Source: Oscillospiraceae bacterium
GTDB lineage: Bacteria; Bacillota; Clostridia; Oscillospirales; CAG-272
Length of the DNA stretch: 64,000 nucleotides
Assembly (NCBI GenBank): GCA_015064255.1
Contig: SVSP01000002.1
Coordinates: 1-64,000, forward strand
Direction: 5' to 3'
The notes under the pieces were generated by a model. It was not told the origin of the DNA, ran no database searches, and saw only the letters and a list, made by a program, of their open reading frames with translations. The translations under genes were made by a program, and so were the position numbers. Of this stretch, positions 50,349 to 59,908 are shown one piece after another (the first letter of the stretch is position 1; the number at the start of each line of letters is the position of its first letter).

Positions 50349-52781
50349 ATGCAAAACAAACAAGAAAAACGGACGGGTCTGATCATCAAAAAAATAGTAA
50401 ACGAAATAACAGACAGGCTTATTTGTGTCAAAAATGCCGCGGTAACCTTTCTCGGAAAACTCGGGGAAGAGCAGGATTCGCTCGTGCTCGGAAGAGTACC
50501 CGAAAAAGCGGATACAAGCGTAAACGAAAGCTACCGAATACGGAGAAGACTTGCTTTTTCGCTCTTTTTCACTTTGCTCGGATTTTTGTTTGCGGGGACA
50601 AGCTTTTTTTACGGTGCAAAGCCATTTGCTCTTGCGCTTATGTGCGCTTCGGGATACGCGGGTACGGTTTTTGTTTACATAGGCGCAGTTATAGGAACTA
50701 TAATTTCGGGCGAAAGCATCTCCGTTATGATAACTGCGTATACGCTCACCCTCGGAGTGAGAGTGTTGCTATCGTCACACGCTGACGCGAGTATATCGGT
50801 AAAGAGCTTTGAGGAAAATCTCACGTTGAGATGCCTCATCAGCGGAGTGGCGGCGTTTCTTCTCGGGCTTGGAGAAGTGATCTCCGAAACCTTCAGCGCA
50901 GAATCGATATACGTTATGATATTTATGACCGTGTCCGTGCCGATTTTTACTGCGGCATTCCGCGGTGCGCTCGGAAGAGGCGTGTCAAGCACGGCTCGCG
51001 ATTTTTCGGTATGCGTGATACTTTTCGTACTCATATATTCTCTCAGAGAGCATACGTTTTTCGGGCTTTCATTTTCCGTGATAACGGCGTCGTTTATTAC
51101 CTTTTATATAGCAAGTACAAACGGATTTCTTCGCGGCTCGCTCGTCGGAATCATTTGCGGACTTGCAGTTGACCCGACTATCGCTCCCGCTTTCGCCATT
51201 TTGGGTATGACGGCAGGTGCGCTTCGCGTGATCGGTGTGGGAGTATCGGTTGCGCTCTCCACTCTGCTCACCTGCATAACTATCGTTTATACGGGCGGAG
51301 CTTCGCTTCTTATGTCGCTTGCGGGAAATATTCTCTTTGCCGCGGTGATATTCTGGCCTCTTTCAAAAAGCGGAACACTTCCGGGAATAAAAATATTTTC
51401 CGGTGTTCACGAGAACGTGGAAGGGAAGTATGCAGACGAGAAAAGACGCTCTTCCGAGAGAGGTCGGCTTGCCGCGATGTCAGAATCCTTCGACGCGCTT
51501 GCGACCACTTTTCTTAAAATGTCGGACAGGCATCGCTATCCCGGCACGTATGAGCTTCGCGAGATGTGTAATGCGGTTATAAACAAGCATTGCAGAAACT
51601 GTCCGCTGAATACTCTCTGTTGGCAGAAGGATTACGAGGATATGAGCGAGGTCGTCGATAAATTTGTCGAAAAATTACGCGAGGCGGGAACGCTTGAAAG
51701 AGGCGATCTGCCCGAAAAATTCAGAAAAAGATGCCGAAGCGCCGAGCGTATGATATCCGATATAAACTCAGGCGCGGCTGAACTTCTTGAAACGGCGATA
51801 AAACGCGATAAGACCGAGCTTTTTGCGCTCGATTATGAGGCGATGTCTGAGCTGCTGCGCGATGCCATTTCGGAAAACGACGAAGAGTTCAGTCCCGACC
51901 ACGCTCTTGCGCGAAACGCCTCGAGTGTTCTCGGAAAGCTCGGAGTACACTGCGCCGCATGGGGTGCTTGGGGCAAGCGCAAAAAGACTCTCGTTGCATC
52001 GGGGATAGACATCGGAACTCTTGCCGTAAGCTCGGCGGAAATAAGACGTGCTCTCAGCGATGCGACTGGCCTTACTCTCGGTGATCCGAAATTTGTCTTC
52101 GAGGGAGATAACGTCACAATGACTCTCGAAAGCAGAGAAAACTACAAGGTGGATTCATATACGATAGGAAGCAAGAAAAAGGATGAAAGCGAAAGCGGCG
52201 ACATAGTGCGCACCTTTGACGGAGAAAATAAGCTCAGCTATGCAATAATCTGCGACGGAATGGGAAGCGGTCACCGCGCCGCCGAATGTGCGGGAATTTC
52301 AGCTCTGTTTATCGAAAAAATGCTCTCGGCAGGCAACTTCAAGGGCGTGACGATGAAAATGCTTTCGAATTTCATACGCTCGCGCGGAGAGGAATGTCAC
52401 TGCACGGTCGATCTTTTTGAGTTTGACAGGCTTTCGGGCGAGGGAATATTTGTGAAATGCGGAGCCGCTGCGTCCTATATTCTGCGAAACGGAAATCTTT
52501 TCAAAATAGATGCAAACACGATGCCTCTCGGAATAATGCGCGAGATAAATGCGGAAAATATCAAAATGACACTTCAGCCCGATGATCTCGTTATTATGAT
52601 GAGCGACGGCGTGGCGCATTGTCTTGAGGACGCGCTCTGGGTGCCCGAGGTGATCATATCGTGCGGATCTGTTTCGTGCGAGAACACAGCACGTGCACTC
52701 TACACCCGCGCGATAAATGAAAACGGACAAAACGACGATATAAGCATAGCGGTTATGAAGGTTTCATCTGTCGCTGCGTAA
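50349..52781 (+). CDS. spoIIE: Stage II sporulation protein E
   Basis: SpoIIE is the membrane-bound PP2C-type phosphatase that dephosphorylates SpoIIAA and so frees sigma-F in the forespore. From the ATG at 50349 (AAAGGA upstream) it has 810 residues, the usual length. About ten membrane segments span residues 60-320. A middle region follows with a Cys cluster (CRNCPLNTLCW). The C-terminal phosphatase domain shows FAIICDGMGSGHRAAE-type SYAIICDGMGSGHRAAE, VIMMSDGVAH and GQNDDISIAVMKV, with the metal-binding Asp residues in place. It implies a spore-forming lifestyle or its recent loss. Confidence 0.95.
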   Translation: MQNKQEKRTGLIIKKIVNEITDRLICVKNAAVTFLGKLGEEQDSLVLGRVPEKADTSVNESYRIRRRLAFSLFFTLLGFLFAGTSFFYGAKPFALALMCASGYAGTVFVYIGAVIGTIISGESISVMITAYTLTLGVRVLLSSHADASISVKSFEENLTLRCLISGVAAFLLGLGEVISETFSAESIYVMIFMTVSVPIFTAAFRGALGRGVSSTARDFSVCVILFVLIYSLREHTFFGLSFSVITASFITFYIASTNGFLRGSLVGIICGLAVDPTIAPAFAILGMTAGALRVIGVGVSVALSTLLTCITIVYTGGASLLMSLAGNILFAAVIFWPLSKSGTLPGIKIFSGVHENVEGKYADEKRRSSERGRLAAMSESFDALATTFLKMSDRHRYPGTYELREMCNAVINKHCRNCPLNTLCWQKDYEDMSEVVDKFVEKLREAGTLERGDLPEKFRKRCRSAERMISDINSGAAELLETAIKRDKTELFALDYEAMSELLRDAISENDEEFSPDHALARNASSVLGKLGVHCAAWGAWGKRKKTLVASGIDIGTLAVSSAEIRRALSDATGLTLGDPKFVFEGDNVTMTLESRENYKVDSYTIGSKKKDESESGDIVRTFDGENKLSYAIICDGMGSGHRAAECAGISALFIEKMLSAGNFKGVTMKMLSNFIRSRGEECHCTVDLFEFDRLSGEGIFVKCGAAASYILRNGNLFKIDANTMPLGIMREINAENIKMTLQPDDLVIMMSDGVAHCLEDALWVPEVIISCGSVSCENTARALYTRAINENGQNDDISIAVMKVSSVAA

Positions 52782-52793
52782 AATTAAATATAT

Positions 52794-52840
52794 AAACAGT
52801 CGGTTTGGCAAATGGGCGCTAAATCGACTGTTTTCTTCTT
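52794..52840 (+). terminator. Terminator of spoIIE
   Basis: A 12-bp stem (aacagtcggttt / aaatcgactgtt, one G-T pair) with a 14-nt loop, followed by TTCTTCTTTTTT. Confidence 0.85.
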
Positions 52841-52877
52841 TTTTCGTCTGGAAAAATTTTTATTTTACAAATTAGTC

Positions 52878-52906
52878 TTGCTTTTTAACTTATAATATGA
52901 TATAAT
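52878..52906 (+). promoter_or_regulatory. Promoter of the GT2 gene
   Basis: TTGCTT (52878-52883), a 17-bp spacer and TATAAT (52901-52906), 36 bp before the ATG at 52943, which has CGGAG upstream. Confidence 0.7.
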
Positions 52907-52942
52907 TTCTTTGTATGACTACTATTTTCATCGGAGATTTAT

Positions 52943-54238
52943 ATGTACGATATAATTACGTGGGTATTTAATTCGATAATTACCTTCCTTGCGAGGTTTA
53001 CGAAGATCGTTTCGTACGTTTGTAAATACCGCGATCTATACAAGGTTATCGGTTTCTTCTCGACGAGAAAGTTTAAGGAAACGCCGAACAAGCATAAGTA
53101 TGCGATACTTATACCGGCTCGAAATGAGCAAACGGTTATAGGAAACCTTATCGACAGTATAAGAGCTAACGATTACCCGCAGGAGCTTATAACAATATTC
53201 GTCGTTGCCGATAACTGTACGGATAATACAGCACAGGTTGCACGCGAAAAAGGCGCGGTCTGCTATGAACGCTTTGACAATGAACACAGAACTAAAGGCT
53301 TTGCTCTTCAGTTTCTGATGAATAACATAAAGAGAGATTACGGCTCGGTTGAGGCTTTCGAAGGATATTTCCTTTTTGATGCGGACAATCTCTTGAAACA
53401 GGATTATCTCACAAGAATGAACGAGGCTTTTGATGCGGGTGAGCGCGTTGTTACCGCGTACCGCGCGTCCAAAAACTTCAGCGACAACTGGATATCGGCT
53501 TCGTATGCTATTCACTGGCTGAGAACAGTAAGAAACGAAAACAGAGCACGTTCTCTTTTAAGACTTGCATCGAGAATTCAGGGCTCGGGATGTCTTGTCG
53601 GAAGCGAAGTTATCCCCGACGGTTGGAACTTCACCACTCTTACAGAGGACAGAGAGCTTAGTGCCGCGGCTGTTGTAAAGGGATATAAAATTTCCTATAA
53701 CCACGAGGCTATTTTCTATGACGAACAGCCGATCAACCTCAAAATTGCGCTCCGTCAGCGACTCAGATGGGCAAAAGGTCACATTCAGGCGCTTGTCAAG
53801 CTCGGCGGAAAGCTCTTTATCAATATCTTCAAGTTTGATAAGATGAGCTTTATAAGCTTCGATATGCTGACAGTCGTTTTCCCGAGATCACTCGAAACGA
53901 TGGTACGAAAGGTAGTTACCTTCGTTTTACGGATGATACTTTTCGTAATGGCGGGTGCTACACTCGGAAGCTATCTCGGACTTGTAAACGACGCGGTTTA
54001 TTGGGTGCTCTATTCGTACGGTACGAATATTCTGACAGCCGCTTACATATTCATAATCGAGCACAAACGTATCCCGAAGATGCCATTGTATAAAAAAGTG
54101 TGGTTTTCTATTACCTTCCCGATATTTGATATTATCGGAAGATGGTCGATATTTATCGCGCTCTTTATGAAGGTCGAATGGAAGCCGATACCGCACACGG
54201 TTGCAACCAAAATAGAAGATCTTTCTATGAGAAAATGA
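52943..54238 (+). CDS. Processive-type family 2 glycosyltransferase, membrane protein
   Basis: The 431-residue protein has a GT-A domain between membrane segments. ILIPARNEQTVIGNLIDSI starts the fold, FVVADNCTDNTA and FLFDADNLL (DxD) bind the nucleotide sugar, TEDRELS is the acceptor-side TED, and QRLRWAKGH is the Q-x-x-R-W motif of processive beta-glycosyltransferases. Hydrophobic segments lie at about residues 5-25 and 315-410. It could make a beta-linked surface polysaccharide or glycolipid. The product cannot be told from the sequence. It is monocistronic between spoIIE and a strong terminator. Confidence 0.85.
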   Translation: MYDIITWVFNSIITFLARFTKIVSYVCKYRDLYKVIGFFSTRKFKETPNKHKYAILIPARNEQTVIGNLIDSIRANDYPQELITIFVVADNCTDNTAQVAREKGAVCYERFDNEHRTKGFALQFLMNNIKRDYGSVEAFEGYFLFDADNLLKQDYLTRMNEAFDAGERVVTAYRASKNFSDNWISASYAIHWLRTVRNENRARSLLRLASRIQGSGCLVGSEVIPDGWNFTTLTEDRELSAAAVVKGYKISYNHEAIFYDEQPINLKIALRQRLRWAKGHIQALVKLGGKLFINIFKFDKMSFISFDMLTVVFPRSLETMVRKVVTFVLRMILFVMAGATLGSYLGLVNDAVYWVLYSYGTNILTAAYIFIIEHKRIPKMPLYKKVWFSITFPIFDIIGRWSIFIALFMKVEWKPIPHTVATKIEDLSMRK

Positions 54239-54261
54239 TAACTCCAAATTTGTTAAGCAAA

Positions 54262-54294
54262 AACCCCGACAGACTTTTGAAATCTGTCGGGGTT
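54262..54294 (+). terminator. Terminator of the GT2 gene
   Basis: A perfect 12-bp stem (aaccccgacaga / tctgtcggggtt) with a 9-nt loop. It reuses the sequence seen at 8222-8256. The next 150 bp, up to birA, hold only a weak acctttacccg/cgggtaaac palindrome near 54370-54395. Confidence 0.85.
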
Positions 54295-54446
54295 ACTGTT
54301 TGTTTTCTGCATAGTAATTTTGGCTTATCCGTAGGGGAAACCTGTGGTCTCCTGCGGGTGAACGAGGTTACCTTTACCCGTGTATCGGGTAAACATTTTG
54401 TGATTTATCCGCTAAAAACATCGCTCGTTAAGATTTGAGGTTTTTA

Positions 54447-55070
54447 TTATATAAACACGGCGTTTTCGGGGATCTCGCTGATGCAGATTTGCTTGTAACG
54501 CTCAATTACCGCTTCTTTGCTCTTTTTGAGCTCGGCTTCGAGATTTTCTGCAATTTTCAGCGCGAGAATAGGCAAAATATCGTCGGGAAGCTCGGAATCC
54601 ACGATCTCTTCAAGCGAAATTGCGATTTTTGATATCTCTTTCGAAAGTCCGCCCTTTCGGATATTCATTCCGAAACCGATAACGGTGAATGACTTGTCGC
54701 CGCAAAATACAGACTCGGCGAGTATTCCGCAGAGCTTACGCGAAGAAACGATAAGATCGTTTACCCATTTTACGTCAATTTTCAGACCGAAAAGCTCGTC
54801 AAGTGCATCGACCGCCGCGTTTGCCGAGGCGAGAGTCATAGGAAAATCCGGTATGTATTTTACGCAAAGACTCATATACAGACCCGAAGCGGGAGATTCG
54901 AAAACTCGCTCGTACTGTCCGTGTCCCGCGCTTTGCGAGAGCGCAAGAGCGAGAGTGCCGAAGCTTTGCGGATTTTTTTTCAGATAGGTGTTCGTCGAAT
55001 CGATATTTTCAAAGACGAGCGAATCTCTTCCGTGAGATTCGAAATATTCTTTTATCTTCCGTACGTCCAT
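54447..55070 (-). CDS. birA: Biotin-protein ligase (BirA), lacking the DNA-binding domain
   Basis: This 207-residue ligase attaches biotin to carboxylases. The core reads ENIDSTNTYLKK, then SQSAGHGQYERVFESPASGLYMSL, then VKWVNDLIVSSRKLCGILAES with the catalytic Lys. The N-terminal helix-turn-helix of group II BirA is missing. The glycine-rich loop is unusual: where E. coli has GRGRRGRKWFSP, this protein has GHGQYERVFESP, so the residue matching Arg118 is Gln and Gly120 is Glu. It overlaps the upstream gene by 19 bp. A lipoate-ligase-like or altered activity remains possible. Confidence 0.8.
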   Translation of the reverse strand: MDVRKIKEYFESHGRDSLVFENIDSTNTYLKKNPQSFGTLALALSQSAGHGQYERVFESPASGLYMSLCVKYIPDFPMTLASANAAVDALDELFGLKIDVKWVNDLIVSSRKLCGILAESVFCGDKSFTVIGFGMNIRKGGLSKEISKIAISLEEIVDSELPDDILPILALKIAENLEAELKKSKEAVIERYKQICISEIPENAVFI

Positions 55071-56014
55071 TCGTCCTCCGTGTGTTTTTCGCCGCTTTCG
55101 GCAGAATTTACCTTTTCGTATATTCCGTTGACCTCAAAACGCGGGAAATACATCTGCAAAAACAGGTGTATTTTTGAAATATCGGCATTTTCAAGTGAAA
55201 ATGTGAGTGTCCACGCTCGGCTTCCGTCGTGTATGGACGGCGGAACCGAATTTATGTTTTCGAAATTCGCGCCGTATGCCATAAGTGCTTCAGGGAGCTT
55301 CGCGATCTCGCACGCATTCTCACAAACAACGGTTATCTGCATCATATCGGCTTTTGGGGTTTTGCAGGGATTCGGTGCAAAAAGACCGAAACGGATGGTA
55401 ACCTCTCTGTCGGCGGGAATGTCGAGGCACATTACCATACTGAGCGCATATCTTACACTCTGTCTGTAAACGTTCTGCATTATTCCGTCGGCAGAATTGT
55501 ATATCGGAAGCATACAAAGCTCGCATCTGCCGTTAGAAAGCTCTTCGCAGACCGCTGTAATGCCATCGCATATGAGCTGAGTCGCGCTCGGAAGTCGGTT
55601 CAAAAATTCAAAATAGGCTTCGTCAGCCGAACGGTTGGAGAAATATCCTATTTTTACGTTGCTTTCGTCGAGTATATCATCAAATTCCTTGAAATACGGA
55701 ATATTGATGCCAAGAGAGGCAAGCTCGTCACAGGCATAGGAACAGAAGCTGACTCTGAAATCGTTTCCCGAAAGTAAAGCCCCCGCTTCTTCGGGAAGGA
55801 TCTCACTTGCCGAAGAGATTATATCGTCGTATCTGTTGCGGAGATGCTCGGCTATAAGCTCAAAATCGTCAAAAGCTTCTTCGCTTATCTCCTTTGCAAG
55901 AGTATATGCAAGCTCTTTTATATGTGCATTGAAAAGAAGAACCTTTCTTGAACGGGCGAAATACGCTTCTTCAAGATTTTTCATAATTATCTCTTTGGCT
56001 TTTGCTCTGTTCAT
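55052..56014 (-). CDS. Uncharacterised protein with a degenerate prephenate dehydratase/ACT-like layout
   Basis: I do not recognise a named family. The 320-residue protein has a helical N-terminal part (LEEAYFARSRKVLLFNAHIKELAYTLA) that could pair like a chorismate-mutase helix. A periplasmic-binding-like middle follows, with SATQLICDGITAVCEELSNGRCELCMLPIYNSADGIM, which recalls the product-site motifs of prephenate dehydratase without the key TRF word. The C-terminal 90 residues (MMQITVVCENACEIAKLPEALMAYGANFENI) look like an ACT domain. It overlaps birA and lies 33 bp after a HAD gene. It might be a sensor or a relic enzyme. Confidence 0.6.
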   Translation of the reverse strand: MNRAKAKEIIMKNLEEAYFARSRKVLLFNAHIKELAYTLAKEISEEAFDDFELIAEHLRNRYDDIISSASEILPEEAGALLSGNDFRVSFCSYACDELASLGINIPYFKEFDDILDESNVKIGYFSNRSADEAYFEFLNRLPSATQLICDGITAVCEELSNGRCELCMLPIYNSADGIMQNVYRQSVRYALSMVMCLDIPADREVTIRFGLFAPNPCKTPKADMMQITVVCENACEIAKLPEALMAYGANFENINSVPPSIHDGSRAWTLTFSLENADISKIHLFLQMYFPRFEVNGIYEKVNSAESGEKHTEDEWTYGR

Positions 56015-56047
56015 AAAAACTTCCTTTTAATATATATTAAACACAGA

Positions 56048-56743
56048 TCAGAGAATTTCAAAAATATCTTTCAGATTTTCGATAATATGATCTACTTTAA
56101 GACCCTTTGTGTCGCCTGTACGCTTTCTGTCAAGGAAACACGAAACAAGTCCGCTGTTATATGCTCCCGTCATATCGGAGGTGAGCGAATCTCCGATCAT
56201 CATTACCTCGCAGGGAAGGATCTTTTCGGATCGCCCCTCGTTCAGTACCGAAAGCGCATACGAGAAAAAATCTTTTGACGGCTTCGATGCGCCTACGCTT
56301 TCCGAAATAAAGCAGTGCGAAAAATATTTCAGCATATCTGCGTTTTTCAGTCGGTTTATTTGCTGGGCGTGAGGTCCGTTGCTTGCCGTGCAAAGAATGT
56401 ATTTGCCGTCAAGATAACCGAGAAATTCTCTTGCACCGTCAACCTCTATCGCGCTTTCAAAGAGAAATCCGCGGAAGAAGTTCTCGAATATTTTTCCGTC
56501 GAAATCTATGCCGAGGCGCGCAAAAACGCGGTTGAATCTCTCTTTGAGCAGGTAATCGTAGGTTATTTCTTCTTTTTCGATTTCTTTCCACATTTCTGCG
56601 GTGACGTCAAGAAGGGTATTTACCATACCGTCTTTGTAAGGACCGATGCCGAATTTCTCAAAGCCTTCCTTCAAAGCCGCCTCACAGGTCGGTGCAAAGT
56701 CAAGTAAAGTATCGTCTATATCAATAAAAACAGCTTTTATCAT
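56048..56743 (-). CDS. HAD-superfamily nucleotidase, YjjG-like
   Basis: A 231-residue HAD phosphatase. Motif I is FIDIDDTLLDF (residues 6-16) with Asp7 and the DDT variant typical of the YjjG/YfnB group. The cap domain is large (about 18-95), motif II is LCTASNGPH, the Lys is in SVGASKPSKDFF, and motif IV is MIGDSLTSDMTGAYNSGL. YjjG members remove phosphate from pyrimidine nucleotides, including non-canonical ones. It follows htpG by 13 bp and leads to the ACT-like gene, so it is in the htpG operon. Confidence 0.85.
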   Translation of the reverse strand: MIKAVFIDIDDTLLDFAPTCEAALKEGFEKFGIGPYKDGMVNTLLDVTAEMWKEIEKEEITYDYLLKERFNRVFARLGIDFDGKIFENFFRGFLFESAIEVDGAREFLGYLDGKYILCTASNGPHAQQINRLKNADMLKYFSHCFISESVGASKPSKDFFSYALSVLNEGRSEKILPCEVMMIGDSLTSDMTGAYNSGLVSCFLDRKRTGDTKGLKVDHIIENLKDIFEIL

Positions 56744-56756
56744 ACTGTAGCCACTG

Positions 56757-58613
56757 TTATTTTTTCAGAGAATCTTCAAGTGTCGTATAGCACTGTGCAA
56801 GGAAGGTCTTAAGCTCTTCGGCTGTAAGAGTTCTCTGCGCGAGAAGAGCAAGCGACCATATCTGCTTTGCGCCGTTTGTCTTTTTATCGCTGTCTTCGAC
56901 AGAAGAAACCGTGCGGATAAGCGAATTCTTTGTGTTGAGTATAAGCGTCGCTTCGCCGAGAGTCATAGGCGCCTCTTCGCTGTTTTGCATATAATAGCGC
57001 ATCATATCGTTCATACGGCGCATTTCTTCGGGAATGTTCAGTATTGCGGGTACACCCTCGTCCTTGAGTGCGCTGTATTCTACCTTGAGGTTTTCAACTC
57101 CGCTGACATTTTTGAAGATTTCGGCAAGTGCATCGTCAGAGAAAGCGTCCGAATCCTCGCCTTTAAGCGCGTCCGCAACGTCGGAGTCAATACGAAGGAA
57201 TTTTACGCTGTTTTCACTTTCGAGCATCGAAATAAACTGGAAATCAAGCGGTCCTTCGACAAGCGCGACCTTTATACCCTGAGATTCGAACATAGAAATA
57301 TACTGTGCCTGTGCGATCTTGTCGGTTGCGTAGTAGATCTTGCCCTCGTGCTTTTCCTTTGCGCTTTCAAGGTATTCGTTTACCGAAACAAGCTCACCGC
57401 TTGTCAGACGAAGAAGGAGCGAATCCTTGACTCTGTCATAGAATTTCTTGTCGCGCAGACAGCCGTATTCAACGAAAATGCGGATATCCTTCCAATATTC
57501 GTTGAATTTTTCTCTTTCGGTATTGTAAAGACCGTTTATCTTGTCGGCAACCTTTTTAACGATGTGCGCAGATATCTTTGATACGTATCCGCTGTTCTGC
57601 AGATAGGAGCGCGAAACGTTAAGCGGCAGGTCGGGGCAGTCGAGCGCGCCCTTCAGCATAAGCAGAAAGTCGGGAATAACCTCCTTGATGTTATCGGCAA
57701 CGAAGACCTGATTGTAGTAAAGCTTGACCTGACCTTCGAGGTTGTCGTATTCGCTTCTGATGGGCGGGAAATAGAGAATTCCCTTGAAATTAAGCGGATA
57801 TTCGGCGTTTATGTGTATCTGGAAGAGAGGCTTTCTGTAATCGTTAAAGAGCTTTGTGTAAAAATCGGCATATTCTTCCTCTGTGCAGGTGCTCGGAGCC
57901 TTCTGCCAAAGAGGCGCAGTATCGTTTATCGGCTTTGTTTCTGCATTTTCGTCCTTTTTGTCGTCGCTGTCCTCGTAATAAATATCAACGGGCATAAACG
58001 CGCAGTATTTGTCGAGCACGTTTCTGAGAGCTCTTCCGTTTAAATATTCCTCGCCCTCGCTTGAAAGGTGCAAAATAACGTCCGTGCCGTGTCCTCTGTC
58101 GTAAGATGCACCTTCGATGGTATAGTCGCCGTCGTCGGAGCATTCCCAGTGTACTGCAGGTGAGCCGTCTATCGAAGCAGTTACTATTTCAACGGTAGAG
58201 GCCACCATAAATGCCGAGTAAAATCCAAGACCGAAGTGACCGATAATGCCGTTTGAAGCGTCACCCTGCTCGTATTTTTCGATAAATTCAAGTGCGCCCG
58301 AAAGAGCGATATTGCAGATGTATTTTTTTACTTCGTCTGCGTTCATACCGATACCGTTGTCCGAAACGGTGAGAGTTTTTTCCTCTCTGTCGAGCTTTAC
58401 GGTAATGCGGAATTCTTCGCCGTCGGCATCGTACTGACCGAGGGAAGAGAGTCTTTTAAGCTTTGTGACCGCATCGGATGCGTTTGAAACGAGCTCGCGC
58501 ACGAATATTTCCTTTTCGGAGTAAAGCCATTTCTTTATAACGGGAAAAATGTGTGAGGTCTGTACCGATATTCCTCCCGACTGTTTTTCAAAAGTGTTTT
58601 TCATTTCGTCCAT
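56757..58613 (-). CDS. htpG: Chaperone HtpG (Hsp90)
   Basis: The 618-residue ATP-dependent chaperone has an N-terminal GHKL ATPase with VRELVSNASDAVTKLKRLS (Glu and Asn for Mg-ATP), DNGIGMNADEVK and GHFGLGFYSAFMVA. The middle domain has GILYFPP and YYNQVFVADNIKEVIPDFLLMLKGALDCPDLPLNVSRSYLQ, including the catalytic Arg loop. The C-terminal dimer domain ends in a short tail without the EEVD of eukaryotes. The length is normal. It leads a leftward operon with HAD, ACT-like and birA genes, behind a consensus promoter. Confidence 0.97.
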   Translation of the reverse strand: MDEMKNTFEKQSGGISVQTSHIFPVIKKWLYSEKEIFVRELVSNASDAVTKLKRLSSLGQYDADGEEFRITVKLDREEKTLTVSDNGIGMNADEVKKYICNIALSGALEFIEKYEQGDASNGIIGHFGLGFYSAFMVASTVEIVTASIDGSPAVHWECSDDGDYTIEGASYDRGHGTDVILHLSSEGEEYLNGRALRNVLDKYCAFMPVDIYYEDSDDKKDENAETKPINDTAPLWQKAPSTCTEEEYADFYTKLFNDYRKPLFQIHINAEYPLNFKGILYFPPIRSEYDNLEGQVKLYYNQVFVADNIKEVIPDFLLMLKGALDCPDLPLNVSRSYLQNSGYVSKISAHIVKKVADKINGLYNTEREKFNEYWKDIRIFVEYGCLRDKKFYDRVKDSLLLRLTSGELVSVNEYLESAKEKHEGKIYYATDKIAQAQYISMFESQGIKVALVEGPLDFQFISMLESENSVKFLRIDSDVADALKGEDSDAFSDDALAEIFKNVSGVENLKVEYSALKDEGVPAILNIPEEMRRMNDMMRYYMQNSEEAPMTLGEATLILNTKNSLIRTVSSVEDSDKKTNGAKQIWSLALLAQRTLTAEELKTFLAQCYTTLEDSLKK

Positions 58614-58670
58614 AATTTAAGTCTTGACCTTTCATAGTTTTAAGTTAAAAATAAATACGTTCAAAAAATG

Positions 58671-58699
58671 ATTTTAATATATTTTTAGTGGGCTGTCAA
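58671..58699 (-). promoter_or_regulatory. Sigma-A promoter of htpG
   Basis: Minus strand TTGACA (58694-58699), a 17-bp spacer and TAAAAT (58671-58676), 58 bp before the htpG start. No CIRCE or HrcA element is seen. Confidence 0.75.
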
Positions 58700-58724
58700 T
58701 AGATTTTTGCCCGAAAGCGAAAAT

Positions 58725-59861
58725 TCAAACGGTGAATACGCTGATTTTGACTATGTTTTTACCAAAAAGACGCTTGATTTCGCTCTTTACGCAGTTTTTT
58801 GATTCTGCGCGTTCGCCGAAGAGAAGATACGCGACGCTTTCGCCGCTTGAGTTTTCTGTGTTCGAATGTATTGCAAATTCGGACAGCTTTTCAAGTGCGA
58901 GCTCAAGATTTTCGGTATCCCTTTCGGAAAAAGGCTCGCGGAGCTTTATTTCGGCAAGATAAAGCGAAACGTTGCCCGATTTTCGTGCGATTTCTGCGGT
59001 AAAAGCCGCAAATTCCTCAAAAAGACTGCTCGGTACTACCGTGAATTTTCTTTTTCGCGAGGAAATATCGGACAAAATTTTCGGAAGGTTTCTTTTGCCG
59101 CCCGATATTTTTCCGCCGAGCTCTCTGAATTTTTCAGACAGGGGCAGAGCGCGTGAGCTTTCAAAAAAGAGAAGAGTGCTTCTGTAAAGCTCGGCAGCCT
59201 GCGCCTTTTCTCCCTTTTCAAAGAGCGCTCTGATACGCTCGTATCTGAAATCCTCGCAGAGAGGGTCTATTGCAGACGCCCTTTCGGAAACTGCAGAAAG
59301 CGTTTCAAAATCCTTTTCGCGGTACAGGATCGCACAAAGCATAGAAAATATTCGCTTGTAATCGGAGTGATATTTTTCAGCCAAAATGCGCGCCCATTCC
59401 TCGGAAAAACCTTTGTCAAGGAAAAATCCGCGGTATATTTCGCATATTTTGAGCGAATATTTCTTTATTTCGGCAAGGCGTCCCGAAGAAAATACCTTTT
59501 CGCTGTAAATATCAAAGAGGTCGCTGTCAATTTCGCAGTTTTCAGGTAAAACGACTCTGTACGCGCCGTTTGAATATTTGATTATATCTTTTAATTCGGG
59601 TGAAAGGCTGTTAAAAAGAGCTCTCGCTCGGTGGAGTGTGGCATTAAGCGCATTGAGCGCGGCTTCGCTTTGCTGTAAGTACGCTCCGTAGCCGAAAACA
59701 GCGTCGATAAGCTCTCTCTTTTCGACGGGACGGTGTCTGTTCAGTATGAGATATTTTACAAGCTTCAACTGTTTGTCGCCTTTTATCTTATCTTCGCTAA
59801 GAGCTTTATCTCCGAGCAAAATTGAAAAGGGACCGAAAAAATATATCTTCAGATCATCCAT
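58725..59861 (-). CDS. BTAD-domain (SARP-like) transcriptional regulator
   Basis: The 378-residue protein opens with LKIYFFGPFSILLGDKAL and a winged helix (about residues 1-100) containing KLVKYLILNRHRPVEKRELIDAVFG and NALNATLHRARALFN. A BTAD of TPR-like helices covers about 115-245. The C-terminal 130 residues are charged and resemble no domain I know. SARP/BTAD proteins activate nearby operons. The gene diverges from a GH28-like gene across 234 bp. It may control that gene, which is inference. Its own promoter is at 59909-59937. Confidence 0.78.
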   Translation of the reverse strand: MDDLKIYFFGPFSILLGDKALSEDKIKGDKQLKLVKYLILNRHRPVEKRELIDAVFGYGAYLQQSEAALNALNATLHRARALFNSLSPELKDIIKYSNGAYRVVLPENCEIDSDLFDIYSEKVFSSGRLAEIKKYSLKICEIYRGFFLDKGFSEEWARILAEKYHSDYKRIFSMLCAILYREKDFETLSAVSERASAIDPLCEDFRYERIRALFEKGEKAQAAELYRSTLLFFESSRALPLSEKFRELGGKISGGKRNLPKILSDISSRKRKFTVVPSSLFEEFAAFTAEIARKSGNVSLYLAEIKLREPFSERDTENLELALEKLSEFAIHSNTENSSGESVAYLLFGERAESKNCVKSEIKRLFGKNIVKISVFTV

Positions 59862-59908
59862 ACTCTTAGTGAGCCTTCCTTTCCGAGCGTAAACTCTGCG
59901 TCAATTTG

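Noticed and set aside
54301..54446. Small gene after the GT2 terminator
   Set aside because: Only short frames without ribosome sites are present, plus a weak palindrome.
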